DNA from: Opitutaceae bacterium
GTDB lineage: Bacteria > Verrucomicrobiota > Verrucomicrobiia > Opitutales > Opitutaceae
Direction: 5' to 3'
Assembly: GCA_016711225.1 (NCBI GenBank)
Contig: JADJTK010000007.1
Span: forward strand, 62,001 to 126,000
DNA: 64,000 nt
Both the position numbers and the translations under genes were made by a program. This document shows, one piece after another, positions 35,801 through 43,296 of this stretch (position 1 is its first letter; every line of letters begins with the position of its first letter). The notes beneath the pieces are model-generated. The model had not been told where the DNA came from. It was given only the letters and a program-made list of their open reading frames with translations, and did no database searches.

Positions 35801-37531
35801 GTCGCCCTCCAGCCCGGCGCCCTCTTCCTAGGCCGCGCCGAACCGCTGGCCGAGGGCGGCGAAACCATCCCCGGCCTCGTCCTGGAGATCGCCACCGTCA
35901 AGGCCCCCGCCCGCCAACTCACCGCCCTCCTGCGCAACGAGGGCAACTGGACCGACACCCGCACTTTCACGGCCACCTGGGAAACCGACGCCGACTTCAC
36001 CACCCTGCGCCTCCCGCTGGCCACCCGCACCACCCAAGCCGTCCCCGAAGCCGGCCCACTGCTCGCCCGTAGCGTAGCCTGGACCATCGAGCTCACCCTT
36101 GATCCCTCCGGTCAACTCGCCGGGCTATCGCCAACCCACCGTTACACCTTCACCCGTGTCGCCTCCGGGGAGCTCGAGCGCACCCGCGCCCGGCTCAGCG
36201 CCGCCCACAACGCCGCCCTCGCCGCCACCAGCCCCGGCTCGGCCTACCGCGGCACGGTCACGGCCAAGAACGGCAGCGCCCCGACCCCCGCCCTCCTGCG
36301 CTTCACCCGGCAGGACAACGGCGGCGCCAAACTCGAGGCCGAGATCGAGCTCGTCTCCCAGCCCGGGAGGGCCCGCCTCTTCAAGGGCCTCGCCGCCGCC
36401 AACCCCCATCGCACCGGCACCCAGCCCATCCGCCTGCTTTCTGAGAGCCACCGACGCATCGCCCGCGCCGACGTTTCTTCCGTCACCGGCCTGGGCCGCG
36501 ATCTCGCCCTGGCCCTTTCCATAGACGGCGACACCCTCGCCGGCTCCGACGAGTTCTTCGAGTATCGCTTCGCTCGTGCCAACGCCGAGGAACTCGGCCG
36601 GCTCAGCGCCGCCGACCAGAGCGCCCGCGCCGAGCTTTTTGCCAGCGTAAAACGCGGCGCCGCCTACGACGGCCAGGCCCGCCATCGCGATGGGTTCACC
36701 ACCCCCGCCCGCCTGCGCTTCACCCGCGTGGACGAAGACGGCCTCGTCGAGGCGGTGATCGAGTCACGCCAGCAGAACGGCGTGAACCTGCGTGTCGCCG
36801 GCAGTATCGATTTTCCCACGCGCACGATCGAGCTCACCAGCACCGGGGGCAAACCCGCCATCGGCGGCGCGCTCCGGGTGCCGTTCTTCGTGCTCGATGC
36901 CAAGTTCACCCTGCGACTCGCCCTGGGCGAACGCACCATCGTGGGCACCCTCGAGCACGACAACGACTGGTCGCTGGTCTTCAATCTGGGCGCCGGTGCG
37001 GTGGCCGTGCCCGCCACGCTGCCGGCTTGGCCCACCGCCAGTGGCGCCCATGCCCTCGTCGGTGGCCGCTGGCAGGCGTTGCCCACCAACAACGGCCGCC
37101 CGATCAACGCCTCCAGTGCCCGCCAGAGCAAAGCCGCCGCCAAGGACAACAGCGCAATCAAGGTGGCCGAGCTCGTATTCGACGGGAAGGAGCCCGTGCC
37201 GGTCCTGCCCGCCGCCGAGGCGATCGTGCTTGTCTACGTCGGTGTCGTGCCGGCCCCACCCGCCGCGATGATGGAAAAATATGGCGACGCGCTGCGCGAC
37301 TATCCCGCCGTCGAGCTCGCGCCGGCGCGCCGGGCCCTGCTTGGCAGCAAGCGCATTGCCGATCTTTTCCGGGTAACCCCCGAGGTGTCCGGCTTCCACA
37401 GCGCACGGGTGGCCGCCACGCTCACCGAGCCAGCGAAGGAGATCACGTTGTTTGTGGCCAACACCGTACTGGCCCCCGGCAACTACGCCCTGTTGGCCAA
37501 CGGCGCCGCCTACGAACTGCAGGTGAGGTGA
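32825..37531 (+). CDS. Giant Pro/Ala-rich single-pass membrane protein of unknown function
   Basis: I recognise no named family. The 1568-residue product has three parts. Residues 1-~755 are almost entirely Pro, Ala, Val, Thr and Ser, built from about five imperfect units of ~105-190 residues whose starts lie near 33096, 33477, 33820, 34390 and 34700. Two basic boxes, ANLRGRGKSR near residue 40 and GNLQGRGKGR near residue 470, interrupt it. A single membrane helix follows (LALLGIATVPILAALSFWGW, about residue 760). The ~780-residue C-terminal domain contains two related blocks with TPARLRFTR and PALLRFTRQD, and coiled-coil-prone stretches. The layout, with a Pro-rich spacer and one membrane segment, recalls TonB-like or envelope-spanning proteins. 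No signal peptide is present, so the Pro-rich half is predicted cytoplasmic. Confidence 0.75.
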   Translation: MSTPPPSGQPSPVPPEPASSPAPGAPAPAAPGAPTTHPRANLRGRGKSRAPLAPSGIGKLSTPAIAPVVSPAQPQPKPAAPVAPTPVAVAPAPVPAQPSAPQSPPAPVAAPTPATPAPIATPPVPAAPAAVAPVPAPAPVAPAAPPPPAPAVAAAPAEPAQPTPPTAAPASAPSAPAPVTLPVVSIPPTPAPVAVASAPAPTPAPTPAPAPVAVPPTPAPVHPPAPPPPPSPVAATPPATPAPIATPPVPAAPVAVALVPAPAPVAPAAPPPPAPAVAAAPAEPRAPTHPAAAPSSPPAAPAPVPLPVVSLPPTPAPAPSPAPTPLAVTPTPAPAQPPAPPPSPAPVAATPPATPAPSATAPVPAAPAAVATVPPPTPATPAVPPPPAPAAAAALAASAEPAPPAAAPVSAPAAPTPGPLVAVSLPPAPARSPAPTPAPVVSAAVVSTAPPASSKPATPAASPAPHSSPRGNLQGRGKGRHPVGKPTPTKAPPAAPASPTQPPAKPAAPVAPAPSPAAATPTPVQPPTPPAPPAPLSPVAATTPQPTPTPVAVAPASPPAPVAPAAPPPPPPAAAATSAVPAQPTPSTAAPVSAPAVPVPVPLPVVSLPPTPTPAPAPAPVAVAPTPVSIQPPAPPTPPAAAATTPPPSPAALAPLPAAVAPVPPPATAVPAVPPPPAPAKAATPAVPAQPTPPAAALSAAPTPPFPLPSGPKRVSPPAPVAPAASKAPVAAATPARTPTPPPAPKAPRPSPPPAAARSRKLALLGIATVPILAALSFWGWTLFRDHLGDSQVLAALNEQIGAGKIRFEKVALSTVASTDQERTLHFKADGVLAQDLLVRQPTDIVLRAKFADDLDRLESLAHELATPAGAHLVELAALGSAPADPLTLVFLEKSASAGTRVACTGTVAATRGPDGWKLETAPEEFTPPLPLGKPRALHPQEATLVADPAFAKTVDTAVAARLAYAEKLATARVQVAEQLRQEREARQTAQLVALQPGALFLGRAEPLAEGGETIPGLVLEIATVKAPARQLTALLRNEGNWTDTRTFTATWETDADFTTLRLPLATRTTQAVPEAGPLLARSVAWTIELTLDPSGQLAGLSPTHRYTFTRVASGELERTRARLSAAHNAALAATSPGSAYRGTVTAKNGSAPTPALLRFTRQDNGGAKLEAEIELVSQPGRARLFKGLAAANPHRTGTQPIRLLSESHRRIARADVSSVTGLGRDLALALSIDGDTLAGSDEFFEYRFARANAEELGRLSAADQSARAELFASVKRGAAYDGQARHRDGFTTPARLRFTRVDEDGLVEAVIESRQQNGVNLRVAGSIDFPTRTIELTSTGGKPAIGGALRVPFFVLDAKFTLRLALGERTIVGTLEHDNDWSLVFNLGAGAVAVPATLPAWPTASGAHALVGGRWQALPTNNGRPINASSARQSKAAAKDNSAIKVAELVFDGKEPVPVLPAAEAIVLVYVGVVPAPPAAMMEKYGDALRDYPAVELAPARRALLGSKRIADLFRVTPEVSGFHSARVAATLTEPAKEITLFVANTVLAPGNYALLANGAAYELQVR

Positions 37532-37541
37532 TACGTCTCCT

Positions 37542-37777
37542 GGAGGCCACCGCGGTGAGGTGCCCCTGCGCTCTGTAGCGCCACGGCGCTGACGTGGCCG
37601 CACTGCGCCCTGTAGGCCACGGCGGTGACGTGGCCTCCGACGTGGCCCGCTGCTTTTAGCACGGGCCGGCAAGCCTCCCGATTCCCACGCCACTTCGCGC
37701 TTGCCTCAATGCACCGGCCAAAGCCGCGTGCCGCAGGGCTGGTGCTCCGTTGGGCCAGGTCGGCGCCCTGGCCTACA
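37542..37777. repeat. REP-like repeat cluster (TGTAGGCCACGGCG family)
   Basis: Imperfect palindromes of one family occur at 37542-37563, 37574-37599 and 37611-37635 (direct) and at 37753-37777 (inverted). The consensus begins TGTAGGCCACGGCGGTGACG and ends TGGCC. The cluster lies between the giant Pro/Ala-rich gene and the ACT protein gene. The same family recurs at 40862-41059 and 49829-49853. Confidence 0.85.
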
Positions 37778-37800
37778 GGCAGAGTGCTCGCACTCCCCAT

Positions 37801-37898
37801 TGCGCATTCTTCCTTCCTTCGCTTTCGGCCTGCCCATTTCTGCGTTCTGCATTCCCTGCGCGTTCTGCGTTCTTCATTCGCCTTCTGCCTTCTCCTTT
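37801..37898 (+). repeat. Word-like near-tandem pyrimidine leader (TTCTGCATTC type)
   Basis: This ~100-base stretch is built of variants of GCGTTCTGCATTCC, CGTTCTGCGTTCTTCATTC and CCTTCTGCCTTCTCC. It is strongly pyrimidine-biased and ends about 50 bases before the ACT gene start. Related wording occurs at 62070-62104 and 63172-63208. Confidence 0.7.
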
Positions 37899-37950
37899 GA
37901 CCCCCGTGCCGTTTTCGGGCACCGCTAGCACGCACTCATAGGCGGCCACC

Positions 37951-38415
37951 ATGTCCTCGACACCGAAAACCAGCACGCCCAACACCGGCGATCCGATCCG
38001 CCAGTTCTCGCTCTACACCGAGAACAAGTGCGGCACCCTCCACGATCTCGTCTCCATGCTGACCAGCGAGAACGTCCACGTGCTCGCGCTCAATGTGGTC
38101 GACATCACCGAGTCGGCGATCGTGCGCCTGGTCGTCGACGATCCGGACCGCGCCTACGACGTGCTCCGCCAGCACGGTTTCTACGTCAACGAGAGCGAAG
38201 TGCTCGGAGTGGAGCTCGACAGCGAGGCTGATCTGGGCCGCGTGCTCGCCGCGCTGCTCGAAGCTGAGGTGAACATCCACTACCTTTTCCCCTTCCTGGT
38301 GCGCCCGAACGGCAAGTACGGTCTGGTGCTCCATGTCGAAGATCGCGATTTGGCGGCGCAGGCGCTCTCGATCCGCGCCCACCGCGTGCTCAGCCAGCGC
38401 GACCTGTCGCGGTAG
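37951..38415 (+). CDS. Tandem ACT-domain protein
   Basis: This 154-residue protein is predicted to be two ACT domains (about residues 16-80 and 88-150) and nothing else. The first shows FSLYTENKCGTLHDLVSMLT and VLALNVVDITESAIVRLVVD. The second has EAEVNIHYLFPFLVRPNG and YGLVLHVEDRDLA. ACT domains bind amino acids or other small ligands to regulate enzymes, so this is likely a stand-alone ligand sensor; the partner is unknown. The start has no Shine-Dalgarno and follows a pyrimidine-rich repeat leader. It is convergent with pdxA, with ~60 bases between the corrected gene ends. Confidence 0.88.
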   Translation: MSSTPKTSTPNTGDPIRQFSLYTENKCGTLHDLVSMLTSENVHVLALNVVDITESAIVRLVVDDPDRAYDVLRQHGFYVNESEVLGVELDSEADLGRVLAALLEAEVNIHYLFPFLVRPNGKYGLVLHVEDRDLAAQALSIRAHRVLSQRDLSR

Positions 38416-38478
38416 TACTGATGATCTCCCGCCGCTCTGGGAATCTGGGCCGGAGCACCGGCCCGGGTGGCGCAGCAC

Positions 38479-39451
38479 CTAAACCACAGCACCGAGCCGT
38501 GCCTGCGCGCGCGTCAGCCGCTGGCCATACGCACGGCCGCCAAAGCTGCCAGCCTCGGCCAGGCCCGTTCCGGCGATACCGAAGGCGGTGCCGTGGTCGG
38601 GGGCTGGTACGGATATGCGGCAGCCCCAGGGTGATGTTCACGCTGCGGTCGAAATCGACAGCCTTGAGCGGCGCCAGGCCCTGGTCGTGATAGGCCGCCA
38701 CCGTGGCGTCGAACTCGCCCTTGAGCGCCCGCACAAAGACAGTGTCGCCCGGCAGCGGCTCGCTCACGCCGGGCACGCTACGCCGCAGCCGCCGCAGCAG
38801 CGGCCGCATCCAGCGCTCCTCCTCGTCACCGAGCAGCCCGTGCTCACCGGCGTGGGGATTGATCCCGCACACCGCGATGCGCGGCCGCTCGATCCCCTCG
38901 GCCCGGCATAGCCAGTCAACACGGCGCACCGCGCGCTCCAGTCGCTCGGGGGTAAGTTCGCGCGAGACCGTCTTCAACGGCACATGCCAAGTGGCCAGGG
39001 CCATGCGCAGCTTGCCCCCGGCAAAAGCCATCGTGGGCTCGCCGCCCCAGCGCGCGGCGAAGAACTCCGTCTGGCCGACAAATCCCGGGGACACCTTCGC
39101 CAGCCACTCCTTGCTCACTGGCCCGGTGACGACCGTATCGAAGTCGCCGGCCACGCACCCCTGCGCTGCCACCTCCATGGCCGCGAGCGCCACGCGGGCG
39201 CCGGCCACCGTCGGCCGGCCCGGCACCGCCCGAAACTTCGCCTCGCCCACGGCCAGCAGCTGCGCATTGCAGCGGCCGTCCAGGCCGTCCAACCACGCCT
39301 GCGGCCCGATCAGGCACACCCGACTCAGCGCGCGCGGATGGGCCAACGCCCAGCCCGCCACGATCTCGGGTCCGACCCCGGCCGGATCGCCACAGGTGAT
39401 GGCCAGGCGGGGGGCGGAGCGACGCAGGGGGCGGACAGGAGTAGCGGCCAT
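38479..39451 (-). CDS. pdxA: 4-hydroxythreonine-4-phosphate dehydrogenase (frameshifted)
   Basis: PdxA oxidises 4-phosphohydroxy-L-threonine in the DXP-dependent route to pyridoxal phosphate. Recognisable blocks are LAITCGDPAGVGPEI, TGPVSKEWL, GFVGQTEFFA, CGINPHAGEHGLLGDEE and AAYHDQGLAPLK, which include metal-binding histidines. The frame is normal up to LGLPHIRTSP. The expected ending (DHGTAFGIAGTGLAEAGSFG) is in the next frame and stops at 38479. A run of five G on the plus strand at 38599-38603, where four are expected, explains the shift. Uncorrected, the ORF runs to 38390 with an Arg-rich tail. It lies downstream of gspF on the same strand. Enzyme identity is firm. Confidence 0.9.
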
Positions 39452-39572
39452 GGGTGATACGAGTTGCCCGCAGTCAAACGCCCCGCGAGGGCCGCTTCAA
39501 CTGCGCTTTGCACCCCCGTCGGGATTGACCGCAACGGCAACGCCCCAGCCGCGGGCGGAAGCCGCGCGCGCC

Positions 39573-40835
39573 TCACCCGGCCTTCAGGCTCGAGCTGATC
39601 TGGAACACCGCGGAGATGATACCAAAGGCCACCAACGCCACGAAGCCGGCGGACAGCATCAACGCGCCAATGGAGACAAAACTCACAAACACCCCCACCT
39701 GCTTGTCGATCCGCTTGCGGAAATCCCGCGCCACTTCCTTGAGGCTGGGCACGATGTTGCCGGTGCTCTCGCCCACCGAGATCACGTCGATCACCAGCGG
39801 CGGGAAAAATCCCGTGCCGCCCAGCGCCGTGGAGATGCCCGCGCCCTCGGCGATCTTGCCGCGCGCCTCGGCAAAGGCAGCGCGGAACACCTGATTTTGG
39901 ATCGTGCGCTCCGTCATCGCCAGTGCCGGCAAAGTGGTGATGCCGTTCTCCAGCAGCAGGCTGAAGGCCTGCGTAAGCCGCAGAATGTCGTTAGCGAGGA
40001 TGAAGGAGCCCACCCCGGTGACCTTCAACAACCAGCCGTCGCTGATCAACCGCCCTGCCGGCTTGCGCCGCCAAGCCCAGAAAATGGTGATACCGGTGGC
40101 CACCACCAGCACGAAGAACAGGCCGTAGTAGCTGACGAGGAAATGCGCCAACCCGATCAGCAGCCGGGTGGCGAACGGCAGGTTGCCCTGGAGCGAGGCC
40201 AGCAGCGCCTCGATGCGCGGCAGCAGGAAGAACAGAAAGATCAGGATGACGACTACCGCCATCGCCAGGATCAATGCCGGATAAGCCATCGCCGCCACCA
40301 ACCGCGAACGGATTTCCCCGCGCTCCTCCAGATCGAGCACGAGCCGCTCCAAGACGCCCCCGAGCCGGCCCGTGGCTTCGCCGGCCTGTACGAGATTGAC
40401 CGTGGCATCGTCGAACACCGCGCCATTCGCCGCCATCGCCTGCGAAAGCGAACGTCCCTGGCTCAACTGGTCCCAGAGCGCCGCGGCCAACGCGCGCAGG
40501 GCCGGATCGCTCAGGCGCTTGGCGAGCAGCTTCACGCCGTCGGCTACCTGGATACCGCTGGTCACCAGCCCCATCAACGCCCGCAGAAACGGCAGCGCGT
40601 GTTCGCGCCCGAAACGCTTCTTCCCTCCCGCCGCGCCGAAGGGGCCGAAGGAAAAACCTCCCGACTGCTCCGCCGTGGTGGCGGCGGCCGCCGCCGCCGC
40701 GCTCTCGTCGAGCCGCGACGGCGTCAACTGGCGGGCGCGTAACTGGGCCAGGGCCTGTTTGCGCGAGCCAGCCTCGAGCTTGCCGCGGTTCTCGGCCCCC
40801 TGCGCATCACGTGCGATGTAGTGGAAAGTCGCCAT
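39573..40835 (-). CDS. gspF: Type II secretion system inner-membrane platform protein GspF
   Basis: GspF is the inner-membrane platform protein of the type II secretion system. The 420-residue product has the N-terminal MATFHYIARDAQG signature and two GspF/PilC cytoplasmic repeats: FGREHALPFLRALMGLVTSG with QGRSLSQAM, and LANDILRLTQAFSLLLENGI with ISTALGGTGFFPPLVI. Three membrane helices are visible near residues 190, 240 and 390. An Ala-rich linker follows residue 45. It is the last gsp gene of the operon and is separated from gspE by a 240-base block filled with REP-like repeats. Confidence 0.96.
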   Translation of the reverse strand: MATFHYIARDAQGAENRGKLEAGSRKQALAQLRARQLTPSRLDESAAAAAAATTAEQSGGFSFGPFGAAGGKKRFGREHALPFLRALMGLVTSGIQVADGVKLLAKRLSDPALRALAAALWDQLSQGRSLSQAMAANGAVFDDATVNLVQAGEATGRLGGVLERLVLDLEERGEIRSRLVAAMAYPALILAMAVVVILIFLFFLLPRIEALLASLQGNLPFATRLLIGLAHFLVSYYGLFFVLVVATGITIFWAWRRKPAGRLISDGWLLKVTGVGSFILANDILRLTQAFSLLLENGITTLPALAMTERTIQNQVFRAAFAEARGKIAEGAGISTALGGTGFFPPLVIDVISVGESTGNIVPSLKEVARDFRKRIDKQVGVFVSFVSIGALMLSAGFVALVAFGIISAVFQISSSLKAG

Positions 40836-40861
40836 GGGTCAGCGGATGCGGCCGGCCGTTT

Positions 40862-41059
40862 TGTAGGCCACCGCGTTGAGGTGGCCCTTCCGGCAATCGG
40901 CCAGGTCGACGCCCTGGCCTACAGGTGCTTGCTGCCCACAATCGGAATAGCGGGCGGAAAGCCCGCCCCACCACCTCGCATCCACGGCCGATCGGCCTTG
41001 TAGGCCACCGCGTTGAGGTGGCCTTCCGGCAACCGGCCAGGTCGACGCCCTGGCCTACA
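40862..41059. repeat. Two REPIN-like composites of the TGTAGGCCACCGCG family in the gspE-gspF gap
   Basis: Two ~62-base composites (40862-40923 and 40999-41059) each consist of one forward unit (starts TGTAGGCCACCGCG) and one inverted unit (ends CGCCCTGGCCTACA) with ~11 bases between. The two composites are nearly identical. A different palindrome, CGGGCGGAAAGCCCGCCC, sits between them at about 40951-40968. Together they fill the gap between gspE and gspF. Confidence 0.92.
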
Positions 41060-41075
41060 GGTAGCCCCGCCCCGC

Positions 41076-42752
41076 TCATGTCCCCTTGCCCTCCGCCATC
41101 GAGAGCACGCGCACGATCTCCTCGAGCGTGGTGTACCCGGCGCGCACCTGTTTCCAGCCCGCCATTTCCAGCGAGGCCATGCCGCCATCGACGGCCACCT
41201 TGCGCATCTGGCGCGCCGATTCGCGCTGCACGATCAGATCGTGGAGGCGGTCGTCGACGCGAAGGATCTCAAACACACCCACGCGGCCACGGTAGCCGAG
41301 ACCGCGACACGCCTCGCACCCCACCGCGGCGGGCAGCTCGTACACCCCGTCGGCAAGCTCCGGCGCGAGGCCGAGCACGCTGAGCTGATCCAACAACTGG
41401 TGGCGTTGGATCGGCTTCGGGGTCGAGCACTGTGGGCAGAGCCGGCGCACCAGGCGCTGAGCGATCACCAACTCCACGCCGGAGGCGATCAGGAAGGGCT
41501 CGATGCCCATGTCGGTCAGGCGGGTGAGCGCCCCGGGGGCGTCGTTGGTGTGAATCGTCGAGAAAACCAGGTGACCGGTGAGCGAGGCGCGGATGGCGAT
41601 ATCGGCCGTGTCGCGATCGCGGATTTCGCCGACCATGATCACGTTCGGATCCTGGCGCAGGATGTGGCGCAGGCCCTCGGCGAACCCGAGCCCAATCTCC
41701 GGGCGCACCTGCATCTGGTTGGCACCGGGCACCTCGTATTCGATCGGGTCCTCGATGGTGATGATGCGCTTGTCGGTGGAGTTGATCCGGCGGATGAACG
41801 CATTGAGCGAGGTGCTCTTGCCCGAGCCGGTCGGACCGGTGACCAGGATGATGCCGTGGGGCAGGCCGAGCACGGCGTCGATCTTGCCCTGGTCCTCCGC
41901 GCTCATGCCGAGCTGGTCGAGGGTGAGCGCGTTGTTCTTCTTGTTGAGCAGGCGCAAGCTCACGCTCTCCCCGTACATCGTGGGGATGGTGGAAAGGCGG
42001 ATATCGAGCAAGGTGTCCGCCACCCGGTAGCCGATGCGGCCGTCCTGCGGCAGGCGGCGCTCGGAGATGTTGAGCTTGGCCATGATCTTCAGGCGCGAGG
42101 TGATCGCGTCCTGGAAGCGTCGCAAATTGTCGGGCACGGGCACGGGCACCAGCAGGCCGTCCACGCGGTAGCGGATGCGCAGGGTTTCCTCCTGCGGCTC
42201 GAAATGGATGTCGGTGGCGGCGTCGGTCACCGCCTGGGCCACCACCTTGTTGACGAAGCGGATGACGGCGGCGTCCTCGTCCTCCTCCTCCTCGGCCACG
42301 ACCTCGGCCACGGTGGTGTCGCCGTCGAGACTGTCGGAGCCCACGCCGAGGTGGTCGTTGAGATACTTGGCTATCTTCTCGGGGGCGGCCAGCACCCAGA
42401 CCGGCTCGCGCTCGCAGGCGGCAAACACCCAGTCGTCCATCCGGCCCTCGGGCGGCCAGGCGGTGGCGAGGCAGAGCTGGTCGGGCCGTTCGGTGGCCAC
42501 CGGCACACAGCAATACTCGTGCACCAGGCGCACCGGCATCTGCTGGAGCAGCGGCAGGCTGAACTGCTCCGGAGTGACGATCGCGAGTCCCGACTGTTCG
42601 GCGACAGCGGCCAGCGCCTGGTCGGGCGCCAGGCGCAGGGCGTGCGCGAGTTGCGCGAGGCGCTCGGCGCGAGGGGCCTCGGTCACGCGTTCGCGCGCCT
42701 CGGCAGGGAGCGAAGCCAGCACGGGAAGTTCGAGCGAAGAGGAAGAGCTCAT
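41076..42752 (-). CDS. gspE: Type II secretion system ATPase GspE
   Basis: GspE is the hexameric cytoplasmic ATPase that drives pseudopilus assembly. The 558-residue protein has an N1E/MshEN-like N-terminal region, then DAATDIHFEP and RYRVDGLL. The Walker A is GPTGSGKST, the Asp box is ITIEDPIEYEVPG, Walker B is VIMVGEIRD and the His box is GHLVFSTIHTND. The zinc-binding tetracysteine (CPQCS and CEACRG) is present. An acidic Glu/Asp stretch (AEEEEDEDAA) lies near residue 170. The ATG overlaps the stop of the upstream gspC-like gene by one base (TGATG), so translation is coupled. Confidence 0.97.
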   Translation of the reverse strand: MSSSSSLELPVLASLPAEARERVTEAPRAERLAQLAHALRLAPDQALAAVAEQSGLAIVTPEQFSLPLLQQMPVRLVHEYCCVPVATERPDQLCLATAWPPEGRMDDWVFAACEREPVWVLAAPEKIAKYLNDHLGVGSDSLDGDTTVAEVVAEEEEDEDAAVIRFVNKVVAQAVTDAATDIHFEPQEETLRIRYRVDGLLVPVPVPDNLRRFQDAITSRLKIMAKLNISERRLPQDGRIGYRVADTLLDIRLSTIPTMYGESVSLRLLNKKNNALTLDQLGMSAEDQGKIDAVLGLPHGIILVTGPTGSGKSTSLNAFIRRINSTDKRIITIEDPIEYEVPGANQMQVRPEIGLGFAEGLRHILRQDPNVIMVGEIRDRDTADIAIRASLTGHLVFSTIHTNDAPGALTRLTDMGIEPFLIASGVELVIAQRLVRRLCPQCSTPKPIQRHQLLDQLSVLGLAPELADGVYELPAAVGCEACRGLGYRGRVGVFEILRVDDRLHDLIVQRESARQMRKVAVDGGMASLEMAGWKQVRAGYTTLEEIVRVLSMAEGKGT

Positions 42753-43291
42753 CAGCGGGTCGGGGTGGGCTGGTTACCCTGGCGCAGGGCGCGGCGGCGG
42801 CGGAGCTCCTCGACGATGCGGTTGCGGCGCTCCTGGATCTCCTGCTCGTTGGCGGGAGGGGCGGGATTCACCCCAGGCTGACCGGGCTGACCGGCGACAG
42901 GGTTCACGTTGGTGGTGGGCAGCGAGACGGCCACGTTGACGATCTGCGCCTCCTTCATGGTGAGACGCACCGCCTGGCCCTCGAGCTCGACGGTCACCGC
43001 CTCGGCAGCGGCATCGAAGGCGGCCACACGGATACCGCCGTCATTCTCGCCCACCGCGAGCCAAACCGCGCGGTTGTTGCTCGTATCATAGATGGTGAAC
43101 TTCGGCTTGCCGCCCAGGGCGAGAATGCCGCGCAGCTCGAGCCGGCCGTTCTGCGGCGCGGCCACGGGCGCGACATTGCCCGCGGGCAGGAAGGGCGAAT
43201 TGCGCAACAACGATTCGGGTACGGCGGAGGCCGGGCCGGCGGCGAGCAATACGGCAGCGCAGAGCGCGAGACTGGAGAGGCGGCGTGACAC
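42752..43291 (-). CDS. GspC-like type II secretion accessory protein
   Basis: This 179-residue protein begins with a signal peptide-like segment (LALCAAVLLAAGPASA). A ~65-residue region follows that resembles the HR domain of GspC/PulP proteins: LRGILALGGKPKFTIYD, AVWLAVGEN and VTVELEGQAVRLTM. The C-terminus is Pro/Gln-rich and ends in a basic helix (RIVEELRRRRALRQG). It lacks a PDZ domain. It lies between gspD (5-base gap) and gspE (1-base overlap), the usual place for a link between the secretin and the inner-membrane platform. A GspC-equivalent role is inferred from these facts. Confidence 0.7.
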   Translation of the reverse strand: MSRRLSSLALCAAVLLAAGPASAVPESLLRNSPFLPAGNVAPVAAPQNGRLELRGILALGGKPKFTIYDTSNNRAVWLAVGENDGGIRVAAFDAAAEAVTVELEGQAVRLTMKEAQIVNVAVSLPTTNVNPVAGQPGQPGVNPAPPANEQEIQERRNRIVEELRRRRALRQGNQPTPTR

Positions 43292-43296
43292 GGCGT

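Noticed and set aside
41013..42881. A 622-codon open frame on the plus strand opposite gspE
   Set aside because: No conserved motif, composition typical of antisense to a GC-rich gene, and gspE is unambiguous.
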